Assembly (NCBI RefSeq): GCF_900156785.1
Contig: NZ_FTOP01000018.1
Span: 1 to 64,000 of the forward strand
Reading direction: 5' to 3'
Length of the DNA stretch: 64,000 nt
Source: Belliella pelovolcani
GTDB lineage: Bacteria > Bacteroidota > Bacteroidia > Cytophagales > Cyclobacteriaceae
Positions 43,750-54,000 of the stretch are shown here, piece after piece; the first letter of the stretch is position 1, and the number at the start of each line of letters is the position of its first letter. Both the position numbers and the translations under genes were made by a program. Under the pieces are notes generated by a model. That model did not search any database. It was not told the origin of the DNA and saw only the letters and a program-made list of their open reading frames with translations.

Positions 43750-44637
43750 ATGGAAACAAAATATTTGAAACTGATCAAAGAAGTCTACGAGCAAGGTACT
43801 TTGGTAGCAGCTTCCGATTCGCTTTTTCTGACTCCAGGAGCTTTAAGCCAACAGTTAAAAGAAGCTGAAAACCTTCTAGGTACCAAGCTTTTTAATCGGT
43901 TAAATAAAAAAATGATCCCAACAAAAGCAGGAGATAAAACTTATCAATCTTCCTTAAAAATTCTGGAAGAATTAGATTCCCTGAATTTTCAAATTAAAGA
44001 TCTGATTAAAGAAGAAAAAGGCTCAATCTTGCTGAGTACAGAATGTTATACGAGTTACCATTGGCTACCCTCTGTTTTATCAAAATACAAAGTGGATTTT
44101 GATGGTATTGAGGTGAAAATAGCATTTGAGGCAACACATAAACCTATTCAGAAATTGCTGCAAGGCCATATAGATTTAGCCATTACAAGCGATCCTATAG
44201 CCCATGAGAAATTAGAATATCTAGAGTTATTTGAAGATGAAATGGTTGCAATTGTTCATTTTGAGCACCATTGGGCATCAAAAGCTTTTGTTGAAGCAAT
44301 AGATTTTGAAACGGAGAATTTGATTATTCATTCTGAACCGCTTGAAACGGTGACCATTTACAGTAAGCTATTGAAACCAAAAAACATTCAACCGAAATCC
44401 TATACTATCTTACCCCTTACAGAAGCCTCTATTGAGTTGGTAAAAGCAGATATGGGAATAATGGTTATGGCAAATTGGGCCATTAACCCAAATCTTATTT
44501 CCAATGAGATTCATACTGTGAAGATTTCAAAGCATGGTTTGAAAAGAATACATTATGCAGCAGTTAGAAAGGATGTTATCAAGCCAGATTACCTAATCCA
44601 GTTCACAAAATACCTTCGAGATGCCATTAAAAAATAA
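43750..44637 (+). CDS. LysR-family transcriptional regulator
   Basis: The 295-residue protein has the LysR winged HTH at residues 5-62 (TLVAASDSLFLTPGALSQQL, then LLGTKLFNR) and a periplasmic-binding-like effector domain (about 90-290, with ILLSTECYTSYHWLPSVL and GHIDLAITSDP). The effector domain resembles MetR-type regulators, which respond to homocysteine, but this is only a pattern match. It lies between the rhodanese gene and a GNAT gene and overlaps the latter by 17 bases. Sulfur metabolism is a plausible link, inferred from the rhodanese. Confidence 0.85.
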   Translation: METKYLKLIKEVYEQGTLVAASDSLFLTPGALSQQLKEAENLLGTKLFNRLNKKMIPTKAGDKTYQSSLKILEELDSLNFQIKDLIKEEKGSILLSTECYTSYHWLPSVLSKYKVDFDGIEVKIAFEATHKPIQKLLQGHIDLAITSDPIAHEKLEYLELFEDEMVAIVHFEHHWASKAFVEAIDFETENLIIHSEPLETVTIYSKLLKPKNIQPKSYTILPLTEASIELVKADMGIMVMANWAINPNLISNEIHTVKISKHGLKRIHYAAVRKDVIKPDYLIQFTKYLRDAIKK

Positions 44638-45091
44638 AGATTTCCTTATCCGTGCCTTAGAGCCTAAAGATATTCCACGTTTAATAGAATTATCGGAGGC
44701 TCATGCATGGTATGAAGGTGCAAAATATAATAGGACAGGGAAAGAGGAAAAACTTCAAACTCATTTTTTCAAAGAAGAAGGAAAAATAAAATGTTGGGTA
44801 GTGGAAATTGAGGGGTTTCTTGAAGGTTATGTGGTACTTTCTCTAGAATTTTCGACTTGGGATGCAGATTATTACTACCATATGGATTGTTTATTTATTA
44901 CAGAGAAAGTTAGAGGAAATGGAATAGGATCAGAGATACTAATAAAAATCAAGGAGTTTGCAAATGCTCAGAAAATAGAACAAATACAATGGCAAACTCC
45001 AATTGAGAATATTCGAGCCATTGATTTTTATTTAAATAATGGTGCTATCTCAAAGGATAAGAAAAGGTTTTACATGACGTCAGGGAGCTGA
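44621..45091 (+). CDS. GNAT-family N-acetyltransferase
   Basis: The 156-residue protein shows FLIRALEPKDIPRLIEL at the N-terminus, HMDCLFITEKVRGNGIGSEI with the acetyl-CoA-binding R-G-N-G-I-G loop and IEQIQWQTPIENIRAIDFYL with the NxxAxxFY-like end of the fold. It is the third gene after rhodanese and LysR and overlaps the LysR end by 17 bases in another frame, so it is translationally linked. Substrate is unknown; the enzyme is cytoplasmic. Confidence 0.88.
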   Translation: MPLKNKDFLIRALEPKDIPRLIELSEAHAWYEGAKYNRTGKEEKLQTHFFKEEGKIKCWVVEIEGFLEGYVVLSLEFSTWDADYYYHMDCLFITEKVRGNGIGSEILIKIKEFANAQKIEQIQWQTPIENIRAIDFYLNNGAISKDKKRFYMTSGS

Positions 45092-45127
45092 ATTGGGTTT
45101 ATTATTTTTATGTACACCAATAAACTC

Positions 45128-45523
45128 CTAAATGGTAATTTCTATTAGATTTCCTTCAATATCCAAAATGATGCTTTCATAATACCCATCACCAGTTGTT
45201 CGCGGTTCACCTACGATGGGTATATTTTCATTTCGAAATCTTTCTGTGAGTTCGTTTACCTTTTCCTTACTTCCAACAGAGATTGCAAAATGGGCGAAAC
45301 CCTGAGTGAATTTTTTCTTAGCTTCTATTTCCAATATATCGGGTTTATGCATAAGCTCAATTCTTACACCTCCATCAGAAAATGAAAGAAAGTAAGAAGT
45401 GAACTGTTTCTTAGGATTATGGTATCGCTGGCTGCAGGACATATCAAAGTATTTAACATAAAAGTCTTTTACTTTTTCTAAGTTGCTTACCCAAAGAGCA
45501 ATGTGTTCTATTTTCATTTTCAT
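45128..45523 (-). CDS. VOC-family (glyoxalase-like) protein
   Basis: The 131-residue protein begins MKIEHIALWVSNLEKVKDFY and continues through HNPKKQFTSYFLSFSDGGVR, FAHFAISVGSKEKVNELTER and SIILDIEGNLIEITI. This is two VOC half-motifs with His, Glu and Glu at metal positions, as in lactoylglutathione lyase-like proteins. It may act in aldehyde or antibiotic detoxification; no substrate is visible. It is the last gene of a three-gene minus operon (AraC, hydrolase, VOC), with ends meeting at one base. Confidence 0.85.
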   Translation of the reverse strand: MKMKIEHIALWVSNLEKVKDFYVKYFDMSCSQRYHNPKKQFTSYFLSFSDGGVRIELMHKPDILEIEAKKKFTQGFAHFAISVGSKEKVNELTERFRNENIPIVGEPRTTGDGYYESIILDIEGNLIEITI

Positions 45524-46356
45524 TATTTTAGGGAATTAATTAATAAAGTATAAATCTCTTGGGCATGTGTGACAATTAAACCATGATCTGCATTTTGAAT
45601 TTGGTAGAGCTTGGTATTAGTTAACTTACTAAACTTCTCAACAATCTTAAAAATATCTTTTTTATCTTCAGTACCTATAATCAATGCAATAGGGATCTTT
45701 ATCTCAGACAGTCTTTTTTCAGTATTTTCAAGGGGCCATATTTGTTCAAAATTGCTCCATTTCAATGATTTTTCAATATTCTCCTGATGGATAAGTTCAA
45801 TTTCCTCTGCAAAAGGACTTTTTATTGTTTCCTGCATCGCATAGGCTTCTGGTGAATAAAGCATGATCTTCAACATGGCTTCTGAATTAGGAACCACTGC
45901 CCACATTCTCTTAGCCATTTCTTGATAGGAATCATCGTATTTAAAGCCGGTCAGACCAGGAGAAATCAAAACCAGTTTATCCACTTTCTTAGGGTTTAAA
46001 ATTGTAAAGTCAGTGGCTATTTGACCTCCCAAAGAATGACCAATCAAGCTTACATTATTTAATTTCAGGTCGGCTAAGAGAATATTGAGGTCTTCGATGT
46101 GCTGGGTTGGTTTTGATGGAGATGGGGATTGGCCGTGTCCTCTCAAATCATAAGTGATTACTTTGAAAGAGCTAGCAAGCTGATCTACAATGGCGCTCCA
46201 AACCCTAGAGTCAGTGCCCCCACCGTGGATCAATACGATTGGATTACCTGTTCCTTTAATTTCATAATGTAAATCAATCATGTTTTTTGAATTTAAGTTT
46301 TGAGCTTGAATAGTCTGAAAAGACAATAAGCTGGCTAAGAATAAAATGTATTTCAT
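45523..46356 (-). CDS. Exported alpha/beta hydrolase
   Basis: The 277-residue protein has a signal peptide (YILFLASLLSFQTIQA), the oxyanion-hole segment PIVLIHGGGTDSRVW, the nucleophile elbow NVSLIGHSLGGQIA with the catalytic Ser, and the closing NADHGLIV with the catalytic His; an Asp in LIIGTEDKKDIF completes the triad. Small esterases or lactonases of this type are periplasmic. The gene overlaps both neighbours by 1 to 4 bases, so it belongs to the AraC operon. Its substrate may be the inducer of the regulator, but this is inference. Confidence 0.88.
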   Translation of the reverse strand: MKYILFLASLLSFQTIQAQNLNSKNMIDLHYEIKGTGNPIVLIHGGGTDSRVWSAIVDQLASSFKVITYDLRGHGQSPSPSKPTQHIEDLNILLADLKLNNVSLIGHSLGGQIATDFTILNPKKVDKLVLISPGLTGFKYDDSYQEMAKRMWAVVPNSEAMLKIMLYSPEAYAMQETIKSPFAEEIELIHQENIEKSLKWSNFEQIWPLENTEKRLSEIKIPIALIIGTEDKKDIFKIVEKFSKLTNTKLYQIQNADHGLIVTHAQEIYTLLINSLK

Positions 46357-47156
46357 TTGAGGGGATTAATCAAAGATATATAAGGATGGGATTGTCTTAA
46401 AAATTCCTTAGGGGTAGTGGCTGTAAATGTTTTGAATTGCCTTATAAAATGAGATTGATCTGCATATTCAGTCTCGTGCGCAATGCTCACCAAAGGCTTG
46501 TTATCAGCTAATAATAACTTTTTCAGTGCGCTATTGAATTGAAGGACTTGATAATATTTGGTCGGTGTAATGCCAATGTGTTCTTTAAAAAATCTTTGAA
46601 CCGTTCTTTTGGCACCTTGAATTGAAAGGTTGATTGGACTTTTGGAATCAAGCATCCTTAAGCTTTTTGACTCACTAATAAAATGGACTTTAGGTTGATC
46701 AACCAAATCAATAAGGTAATCTGTTAGGGTTTGCACTTGTGCTGTAGTACTGTCTTCAGATTTAAGGAGCTTGAAGAGGATACTGTAATTGAAAGGATGC
46801 TGATTTTCTAAGTCAAGATACTGATCAACTAGATTTTCAGGTGTTATGTTTTTGAAATAGGATAAGGTAGTAGGATGAAGGTAAAAGAGGATTACTTTTG
46901 AGTATGGTGGAATAATGGATACCTTCGGATAGAGGTTTTGGCCATATATAAATGCTTTAGGGAGGAGATGACATTTACCAAAAAAGCGAAGTTTAACAGG
47001 ATGTTCAGATATCTGAAAGTATATCCCCGGGAGTCCATTCGCAAAATGAATAAGTTCTTGAGTTTTGGTTTTTAGTCCATCATCATTTTCAAATACCTCA
47101 ATTTGATGAACTATATTTTTTAACTGTAATGAAGGGCTTTGTTTTATTACTTTCAT
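46353..47156 (-). CDS. AraC-family regulator with DUF6597-like N-terminus
   Basis: The 267-residue protein has an N-terminal sensing domain (residues 1-110, with FANGLPGIYFQIS and PYSKVILFYLHPTTL) and a C-terminal AraC HTH pair: NLSIQGAKRTVQRFFKEHIG and LVSIAHETEYADQSHFIRQF. It leads the operon with the hydrolase and the VOC gene, starting 4 bases before the hydrolase start overlap. Autoregulation and control of the two downstream genes are likely. The divergent interval to the CGNR gene (47157-47249) is short and carries only the promoter region. Confidence 0.88.
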   Translation of the reverse strand: MKVIKQSPSLQLKNIVHQIEVFENDDGLKTKTQELIHFANGLPGIYFQISEHPVKLRFFGKCHLLPKAFIYGQNLYPKVSIIPPYSKVILFYLHPTTLSYFKNITPENLVDQYLDLENQHPFNYSILFKLLKSEDSTTAQVQTLTDYLIDLVDQPKVHFISESKSLRMLDSKSPINLSIQGAKRTVQRFFKEHIGITPTKYYQVLQFNSALKKLLLADNKPLVSIAHETEYADQSHFIRQFKTFTATTPKEFLRQSHPYISLINPLK

Positions 47157-47249
47157 AACTTACACCGGAGTTTAAAATCGTTTGAATTGTTCTTCGAAGC
47201 AGTAAATTTCCATATTTGAATATTAGTAAAATAGAATATTTACGACATA

Positions 47250-47861
47250 TTAAGAATTCTTCTTTTTTCTATGATAGTGTTCACGAGATTTTGATCTGCT
47301 TCCGCAGAACTTCATATCACACCATTTTTTTGTACTGCTTCTTGTGTTATCCCAAAAAAGCCAGCCACACTCAGAGCAAGCTTTTAATCTCTTACTTGGT
47401 AGCTTATGTAACAAGCTTTTCAAAGATATAAAGATAGGTTGGAGGTAAGACAATGCCTTTTCAGGATCATAACTCCATTTATAAATAAATCTTTCGTTTT
47501 CAAAGACGGTTAATCGATTGGAGTATGCATCCTGAAGCCTTTGATTTATTAATGACAAATCTGAAGAATGTATTGACTGATTGTCTAAATAATTTTTTAC
47601 AATAGAATAAAGCTGATTCCTTTGTTTTCGGATTAAACTCAGCTCTTTCTCACCTCCTGAGATTTTTTGATTGTTGTCAATTAATTGCTGTCTTTTCAAC
47701 CAATCAACCCAATCGGGTACAATTGCAAGATACTCCTTGTAAGGACCCATATTCCAGTGCTCCACAGTATTGATAAAGTCAAGCGCTAAATTCCCTCCAA
47801 TGATGGGCATATCCGGGATATGATTTGGATTTAGTTGTTCTACTCTTGTATGGTTTTGCAT
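47250..47861 (-). CDS. CGNR zinc finger (ABATE-domain) regulator
   Basis: The 203-residue protein has an N-terminal ABATE-type domain (residues 12-140, starting MPIIGGNLALDFINTVEHW) and a C-terminal CGNR zinc finger: ACSECGWLFWDNTRSSTKKW, then CDMKFCGSRSKSREHY, with four cysteines and the C-G-x-R core. CGNR proteins are putative stress-responsive transcription factors. The gene is divergent from the DinB gene, only 49 bases apart, so a shared regulatory region is likely. Confidence 0.88.
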   Translation of the reverse strand: MQNHTRVEQLNPNHIPDMPIIGGNLALDFINTVEHWNMGPYKEYLAIVPDWVDWLKRQQLIDNNQKISGGEKELSLIRKQRNQLYSIVKNYLDNQSIHSSDLSLINQRLQDAYSNRLTVFENERFIYKWSYDPEKALSYLQPIFISLKSLLHKLPSKRLKACSECGWLFWDNTRSSTKKWCDMKFCGSRSKSREHYHRKKKNS

Positions 47862-47910
47862 TTTTATTCTTACTATCTATATTTGTATAGATGGTAAAAA
47901 TAAGTAGGGA

Positions 47911-48435
47911 ATGAAAAAAGATCAAAGAATAACAGAAAAAAGTAGTATGCACGTTAACCGACTAATTGGTCTGCTAGAAGATTTTTGGAATGGGGAGAAA
48001 TGGATTGATGATAATTTGGTTAAAAAAGTCATGCATTTATCCGAATACCAGGTATTTAAAAGACCATTGGAGCAGCTGCACTCGGTGGCAGAACTTGTTT
48101 CTCATATGCTAGTTTGGAGAGAGGCAGCAATTGATAGAATTCTAGAGAAGCCCACTGCTTTAAGCGTCGGTACCCCTCTAGACTGGCGTAAGAATGATGT
48201 ACTCAAAGAAATTGGCTGGAATTCTTTACTTCAACAGTTTGAAGCTAATAACTTAAATTTGATAAGTTTACTAAAAGAAAGAGATGATACTTTTTTGGAT
48301 ACTTCCTATCAGGAAGGCTCTACTTTTGGCAATTTAATAGAAGGAATTGTTCAGCATGACTTTTATCATTTAGGACAAATCGGTATTACTATCAAGTTTC
48401 TAATGCTAAAAAGTGAAGCAGGCGATACATGTTGA
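47911..48435 (+). CDS. DinB-family protein
   Basis: The 174-residue protein has the four-helix DinB fold: LIGLLEDFWNGEKW, the first metal His in LHSVAELVSHMLVWREAAID and the closing GIVQHDFYHLGQIGITIKF with two further His residues. DinB-like enzymes bind Ni or Zn and often act as thiol transferases or in detoxification. It starts 49 bases from the divergent CGNR gene and 68 bases before a SnoaL-like gene. Substrate is unknown. Confidence 0.85.
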   Translation: MKKDQRITEKSSMHVNRLIGLLEDFWNGEKWIDDNLVKKVMHLSEYQVFKRPLEQLHSVAELVSHMLVWREAAIDRILEKPTALSVGTPLDWRKNDVLKEIGWNSLLQQFEANNLNLISLLKERDDTFLDTSYQEGSTFGNLIEGIVQHDFYHLGQIGITIKFLMLKSEAGDTC

Positions 48436-48502
48436 ATTCAGAATTTCTGTTTCATTTCTACCAAAACTTTAAATAATTTCAATTTGTAAATCAGATTAAA
48501 AA

Positions 48503-48883
48503 ATGCAAGATGAAAAAAGGCTAATTGTAGAAGACTACATCACAGCTTATAATAAGTTTGATGTAGAGGGTATGGTAAAGAATCTACATGAAGAAGTTGA
48601 ATTCCAAAATATCAGCGGTGGAAAAATAGATTTTGAAACTAAAGGGATTGAATCTTTTAGAAATCAGGCCATTGCAGCTTTAGATTATTTTTCTAGTCGA
48701 AAACAGGTAATTACTAATATGACGCTTACCGATACTTTAGTACAGATTGAAATAGATTATGAGGCTATTCTAAAACAAGACTTTCCTAATGGTATGAAAA
48801 AAGGCGACTGTTTGAAGCTAAAAGGTAAAAGCACATTCTCCTTTGAAGATAAATTGATTATCAAGATTCAAGATGAAAGCTAA
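48503..48883 (+). CDS. SnoaL/NTF2-like protein
   Basis: The 126-residue protein fits the SnoaL/NTF2-like fold: an N-terminal helix with VEDYITAYNKFDVEGMVKNL, then strand EVEFQNISGGKIDF and TKGIESFRNQAIAALDYF, then the sheet QVITNMTLTDTLVQIEIDY and KGKSTFSFEDKLIIKIQ. It has no signal peptide. It probably shares a transcript with the DinB gene. Function is unknown; in this fold the pocket can be catalytic or ligand-binding. Confidence 0.8.
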   Translation: MQDEKRLIVEDYITAYNKFDVEGMVKNLHEEVEFQNISGGKIDFETKGIESFRNQAIAALDYFSSRKQVITNMTLTDTLVQIEIDYEAILKQDFPNGMKKGDCLKLKGKSTFSFEDKLIIKIQDES

Positions 48884-48889
48884 TAGCAA

Positions 48890-48966
48890 TCAATCTCTTC
48901 GCTTAACGCTTAACATTTAACTCTCAACACTTAACACTTAACGCTTAACGCTTAACACTTAACCCA
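48890..48966. repeat. TTAAC-rich dispersed repeat, copy 2
   Basis: AATCTCTTCGCTTAACG opens a run of eight or more TTAAC units with CGC, CAC or ATT spacers, followed by AACCCAATTCCCCAATCCC. It lies between the SnoaL-like gene and the sigma factor gene. It is the longest of the three copies in the window. Confidence 0.8.
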
Positions 48967-49084
48967 ATTCCCCAATCCCCCAATAACTCAATCCCCACCA
49001 CTTAACTCAATTTTAATAATTTGATAAAAACCCTGGCGCTTATCTACGGGACATCTTGATTAATTTTGATATGAACTTTACGTT

Positions 49085-49642
49085 ATGTCTCATTTTCAGT
49101 CAGATAGTCAGTTGTTGGAAAAGATCCAAAGTGGAGATGCTAAAGCATTTACTGAGCTTTTTGATCAGTACTGGGACCTACTTTTTCATGCCGCTTATGG
49201 TAGATTGAAATCTGCAGACCTTGCCAAGGACGTGGTTCAAGAGGTATTTCTTGATTTTTGGAATAGAAAAGAGACTATCAAAATAAAGTTTAGGCTTGAT
49301 GTTTACTTACTTACTGCCGTCAAGTATCAAATATTCAAAATGATAGACCAGCTAAATTTAGAAGTTGGTATAGAAGAATACCACGGGATTCAATTGCTGC
49401 CACATGAAGAAGTATTGCCGCTCGAAGAACTTTATCAAAAACTAGAAGTAGCCCTTGACGAGCTGCCAGAAATGGCCGCCCATATTTTTAGAATGAATAA
49501 ACTACAAGGCATGTCTGCTTCGGAAGTAGCTCAGACGCTTGATATCAATGTACAGTCCGTCCACAACTCTATCCATAAATCCATGAAGGTTCTCAGGAAT
49601 TCTTTGAAATACACTTCTGGAATACTACTTTTTTTTAGCTAA
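49085..49642 (+). CDS. ECF RNA polymerase sigma factor
   Basis: The 185-residue protein has sigma region 2 (AFTELFDQYWDLLFHAAYGR, then AKDVVQEVFLDFWNRK) and region 4 (ALDELPEMAAHIFRMNKLQG, SASEVAQTLDINVQSVHNSI) of Bacteroidota sigma-70 type ECF factors. It would direct transcription of the susC/susD locus downstream when released by the FecR protein 340 bases further on. The interval 49643-49984 shows no gene and may hold the FecR promoter. The unusually hydrophobic end (GILLFFS) has no clear role. Confidence 0.93.
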   Translation: MSHFQSDSQLLEKIQSGDAKAFTELFDQYWDLLFHAAYGRLKSADLAKDVVQEVFLDFWNRKETIKIKFRLDVYLLTAVKYQIFKMIDQLNLEVGIEEYHGIQLLPHEEVLPLEELYQKLEVALDELPEMAAHIFRMNKLQGMSASEVAQTLDINVQSVHNSIHKSMKVLRNSLKYTSGILLFFS

Positions 49643-49984
49643 AGATAGCTTGCATATACAGTTTGTGCAGATATATGGATCAGCTGTGACTTTCATGTAT
49701 GTGTTTATTAGTATTCTAAATTAAATTTTATGATTATACGCTCCATTACAAGTAGCCTCAATTCCTGACACAAATGGCTGTTTTAATACAATAGCTATAA
49801 GTATCTAATTTCAATTAACATCGATTTGAACTGAAAACCCAAGCTTATTTTCATTACTGGCCAAGTTCCGTATATCCATATATATACTTATTCAATTTTA
49901 TCATTTCATCATATTTCACTTTTTAATTTAACTTTTTGATAACCTAGAGTCCGAGTAGTTTCATGGATTTCTCAACACTTCCAG

Positions 49985-50950
49985 TTGATGAAAGCAAAAT
50001 TCAATATTGATCCAGAGACCAAGGCCTTGATTCATCAACTACTCAGAGGCAAAATCACGAATACCGAGGAGTTGAATAGAATAAATGAATGGTATCATAA
50101 AATATACCAAGAGCAATCAAGCACACTTGATACAAAACAGTATAAACGGGAAGCGCTGCAAATGATTGATAAGGCTATCAAGACAAAGCAAAGAAACCTA
50201 TATGTTCGCTTCAGGTGGATAGCTGCGACAATTACGCTGATCGCTTTGACAGCAATTGCCTTGTTTCAAATATCAGATTGGTCTTCTACAAAAGATCCCA
50301 GTGATGTGGAATGGGTAGTCTATCAAACTGGCAAAGGTGAAAGAGCTACCTATTACCTACCAGATAGTTCACAAGTATTTCTCGCTCCAAATACCACCAT
50401 AAAAATCACTACTGACTTTTTAGCACAAAGGAAAGTGGAATTAAATGGACTTGCTTTTTTTAAAGTAAAAAAACTCCAGCAAACTTCATTTGAGGTTTTT
50501 ACTGAAAAACTACATACATCAGTACTCGGGACTTCATTTTCAGTGGGAGCATACAGTGGAGGTGAAGAAAGAGTAGAAGTCAAGTCTGGAAAAGTGAAAG
50601 TAAAGCAACAGGAGGGAAGCAAGCAGACAATTTTAGCCAAAGGACAAAGAGTCTATACTTTTCAAGATCAACTCTTCCCCTCTACCATAACCGATCAAGA
50701 AGAAGCATTTTCATGGGTATCCAATACGCTAATATTCAATAACATTACACTATCTGAAATGGCTGAAAAACTCGAAGATTGGTATGGTATAGAAGTCAAA
50801 ACAACACAGCCTTTTAATACTTGTCGCATCAATGGGAAATACCAAAATCAAAGTATAGAAGAAGTTCTGAAAATCATCAACTACTCAATCAAAATGGAAT
50901 ACAAATGGGAAAACAACACGCTAACCATTGAAAAAGTAACCTGCAATTGA
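49985..50950 (+). CDS. FecR-family anti-sigma factor
   Basis: The 321-residue protein has a cytoplasmic N-terminal helix domain (LIHQLLRGKITNTEELNRIN), a transmembrane span (about 78-98, IAATITLIALTAIALFQI), the FecR domain (TGKGERATYYLPDSSQVFLA) and a C-terminal DUF4974 part (LSEMAEKLEDWYGIEVKTTQ). The N-terminus binds the sigma factor, the C-terminus contacts the STN domain of the SusC at 51029. Either of two adjacent ATGs can start it; the first is given. It makes the locus responsive to the presence of its substrate. Confidence 0.93.
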   Translation: MMKAKFNIDPETKALIHQLLRGKITNTEELNRINEWYHKIYQEQSSTLDTKQYKREALQMIDKAIKTKQRNLYVRFRWIAATITLIALTAIALFQISDWSSTKDPSDVEWVVYQTGKGERATYYLPDSSQVFLAPNTTIKITTDFLAQRKVELNGLAFFKVKKLQQTSFEVFTEKLHTSVLGTSFSVGAYSGGEERVEVKSGKVKVKQQEGSKQTILAKGQRVYTFQDQLFPSTITDQEEAFSWVSNTLIFNNITLSEMAEKLEDWYGIEVKTTQPFNTCRINGKYQNQSIEEVLKIINYSIKMEYKWENNTLTIEKVTCN

Positions 50951-50982
50951 AAAAGCGGAACTGCGCCAACAGCCCCGCTTTA
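50951..50982 (+). promoter_or_regulatory. RNA hairpin between fecR and susC
   Basis: AAAGCGG (50952-50958) and CCGCTTT (50976-50982) form a 7 bp stem just past the FecR stop. No T-tract follows, so it is unlikely to terminate; it may stabilise the mRNA or attenuate readthrough into susC. Confidence 0.4.
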
Positions 50983-51028
50983 ATGCTGCTTGATTTATTA
51001 ACCATCAACACAACACACACACAAAATT

Positions 51029-54000
51029 ATGAAAAAATTATTACTGGAAATCACTCCCTTTAGGAGTTTCCTATTTATCACAAGCTTCTGTCTGCTTCAA
51101 TTTGCTTCTTTTCAAGCAATTGCTTTGAATTCAAGTAACCAAGGAGCGTTCAAAACAAATATTAAAATTGAACCTGGAGAAAAATTCGTAACAGAGATCT
51201 TTCAATTGATAGAAAGTAAAACCGATTTTAATTTTTCTTATGCTACCCATGCAGTAAAGAATGTCAAAGTGAAGTTGAGTAGCCAAAACCTCACAGTCGA
51301 AGAATTACTTAAATCAATGGAAAATCAGACGAACCTCGAGTTTAGGTTTGTCAATGATACTATTGCAGTCCTAGCAAAGCCCATAACTAATAGTATCATG
51401 AATGATAAAGTCAATGTAACAGGAGTTGTCATTGATAAAATTTCTGGTGAAACACTACCTGGTGTAAATGTCCTGGTAAAAGGCAAATCCATAGGAACTG
51501 CAACGGATATAGATGGGAGATTTACATTGGAACTTGAAAATGATGATGTTTTAGTCATTTCTTTCATTGGTTATGAAACCAGAGAAATGAAGGCTTCAAA
51601 TCAATCTGATCTGCGAGTGCTATTGTCTCCTACAGAACAAGCCATGCAAGAAGTCATTATAACTGCCCTGGGGATTAAAAGAGAAGAGGCCTCCTTGGGA
51701 TATGCCACTCAAGCAGTCAGTAATCAGCAACTGACAGATGCTAGGAGTAACAACTGGACCAATGCATTGGCAGGGAAGGTTGCAGGCCTACAAGTAGTAG
51801 GTGCAGGAGCTGGACCGATGGGTTCTCAAAGAATCACCTTACGTGGAGAAACCTCCCTCAATCTAAATAATAATGAAGCCTTAATAGTTGTAGACGGTGT
51901 CCCCATCAATGGTCAAATAGCAGGAACTGGCTTTGGAGGACACTTAAACTCTGATAGTCCTGTAGATTTCGGATCTGCTGTTTCTGATCTCAATCAAGAA
52001 GATATTGAAAGTGTCACGGTGCTCAAAGGCCCGGCAGCTGCTGCACTTTATGGATCCAGAGCTGCCAATGGTGCACTGATTATCACCACTAAAGGAGGTA
52101 AAAAAGCCCAGAAAGGAATAGGTGTTTCTTTCAATTCAAACATAGCTACTGAAAGAACTGGCTTGAGATGGCCAGATTACCAATATGAATATGGTGAAGG
52201 TAGAACTTCTGACTATTACTCTTATGGAGATTCTGAAGATGGTCCAAACACCAGTACCAATATATCAGCTGGAAGAGCTTGGGGCCCCAGATTCGATGGC
52301 CAAATGTATTACCAATACAACCCTGATTCCCCTGATGGCATGCCAACCGAAAGAACTCCTTGGAGACCATATCATGATTACATCAAAGGATTCTTTAATC
52401 CTGGATATACCATTACAAACAATATTTCTCTTGAAGGTGCCACAGATAAAAGCTCAGCTAGAGTTTCAATTACCCATTTGAACAATACTTGGATTATTCC
52501 CAATACAGGCTTCGAAAGGCTTTCTGTCTCTACTGCATTAGACCACCAAATCAGTGACAGACTTAAAATCAACTCAAGAGTCAATTATGTCAACAAGAAG
52601 AGTGATAACCTTCCCATGGCAGGATACAACAATCAAACTGTCATGTATTTCATGATCATAGGAACCACTCCTAGTACAGATATCAATTGGTTTAGAGATT
52701 ATTGGAAGCCTGGATTAGAGCAGATTGAGCAGAAAAATCCTTTTAATCCTGGACCTGACAATGTCTACCTCCAAGTGTACGAAATGCTCAATACAATTGA
52801 TAAACATGGAGTGATCGGCTCCGTTTCAGCTACCTATGATTTTTCTGATAAAATAAGCTTAATGTTGAGATCAGGATTAGACTTATCCAATGAAAATAGA
52901 ACGCAAAGAAGGCCTTTTAGCATGACCAAATATCCCCGAGGGATGTTCAGACAGCAGGCTGTTTTTAATTATGAAATCAATTCTGATTTCCTTTTAAGTT
53001 ATAAAGAAAGCATTGGGAATCTAGCCAATTTTACTTTTAATGCAGGGGGTAACACCATGTTCAATTATAACAATTTCAATGGCGTATATGCTGATCAACT
53101 GGCCATGCCTGGACTTTACATGATTAGCAATAGTTTAGATCAGCCAGTTGCCGATCCTAGACTGCTAAGAAGGTCTATCAATTCACTCTATGCATCAGGT
53201 CAGTTTGAATATAAAAACATGATCTATCTGGATGTCACGGGTAGAAATGATTGGTCAAGTACACTTCCTGTGCAGAATAATTCCTTCTTCTATCCTTCAG
53301 TCAGTACGTCATTCATCCTGGATGAAGCTTTTAGATTACCGACTGCTGTTTCTTTTGCTAAAGTAAGGTTGTCCTTTGCACAAGTAGGAAATGATACTCA
53401 GCCTTACCAGACTGCCAGGTATTATGATCAGATTTATGCCACTAGCTTCACCAATAATGCTACACTTTTCAATGCAGACCTCAAACCTGAAATTACAACC
53501 GCCTACGAAGCGGGAATTGACCTAAGACTATGGCAAAATAAAATCGGACTGGATATCACTGCATACCAAAGTGATAGTCGAAACCAAATCCTTGCTATAC
53601 CCCTAGATATCACCTCTGGCTATCAAAGAATTTTGACCAATGCAGGATTGATTCGCAGCAATGGCTTGGAAGTAGTCTTGAATACAAGACCGGTGACAAG
53701 ACCAAATTTCACATGGAATTCAACTTTCAACTGGTCTTACAATAGAAGTTATGTAATTGAACTCGCAGAAGGATTGACCAACCAAATCATCGGACAACAC
53801 TCAGTTGTAAGCCTTGAAGCTAGAGTAGGAGGAAGGATGGGTGATCTTTATGGATTGGGCTTTCAAAGATCTCCTGATGGTGATATCATTTACAATAGTG
53901 CAGGATTACCGGCTCAACTAGACCCAGAAAGAAAAAATTGGGGAAATGCTTTCCCTGATTGGAGAGCAGGTATATTAAATCAGTTTGCTTTTGGCAAATT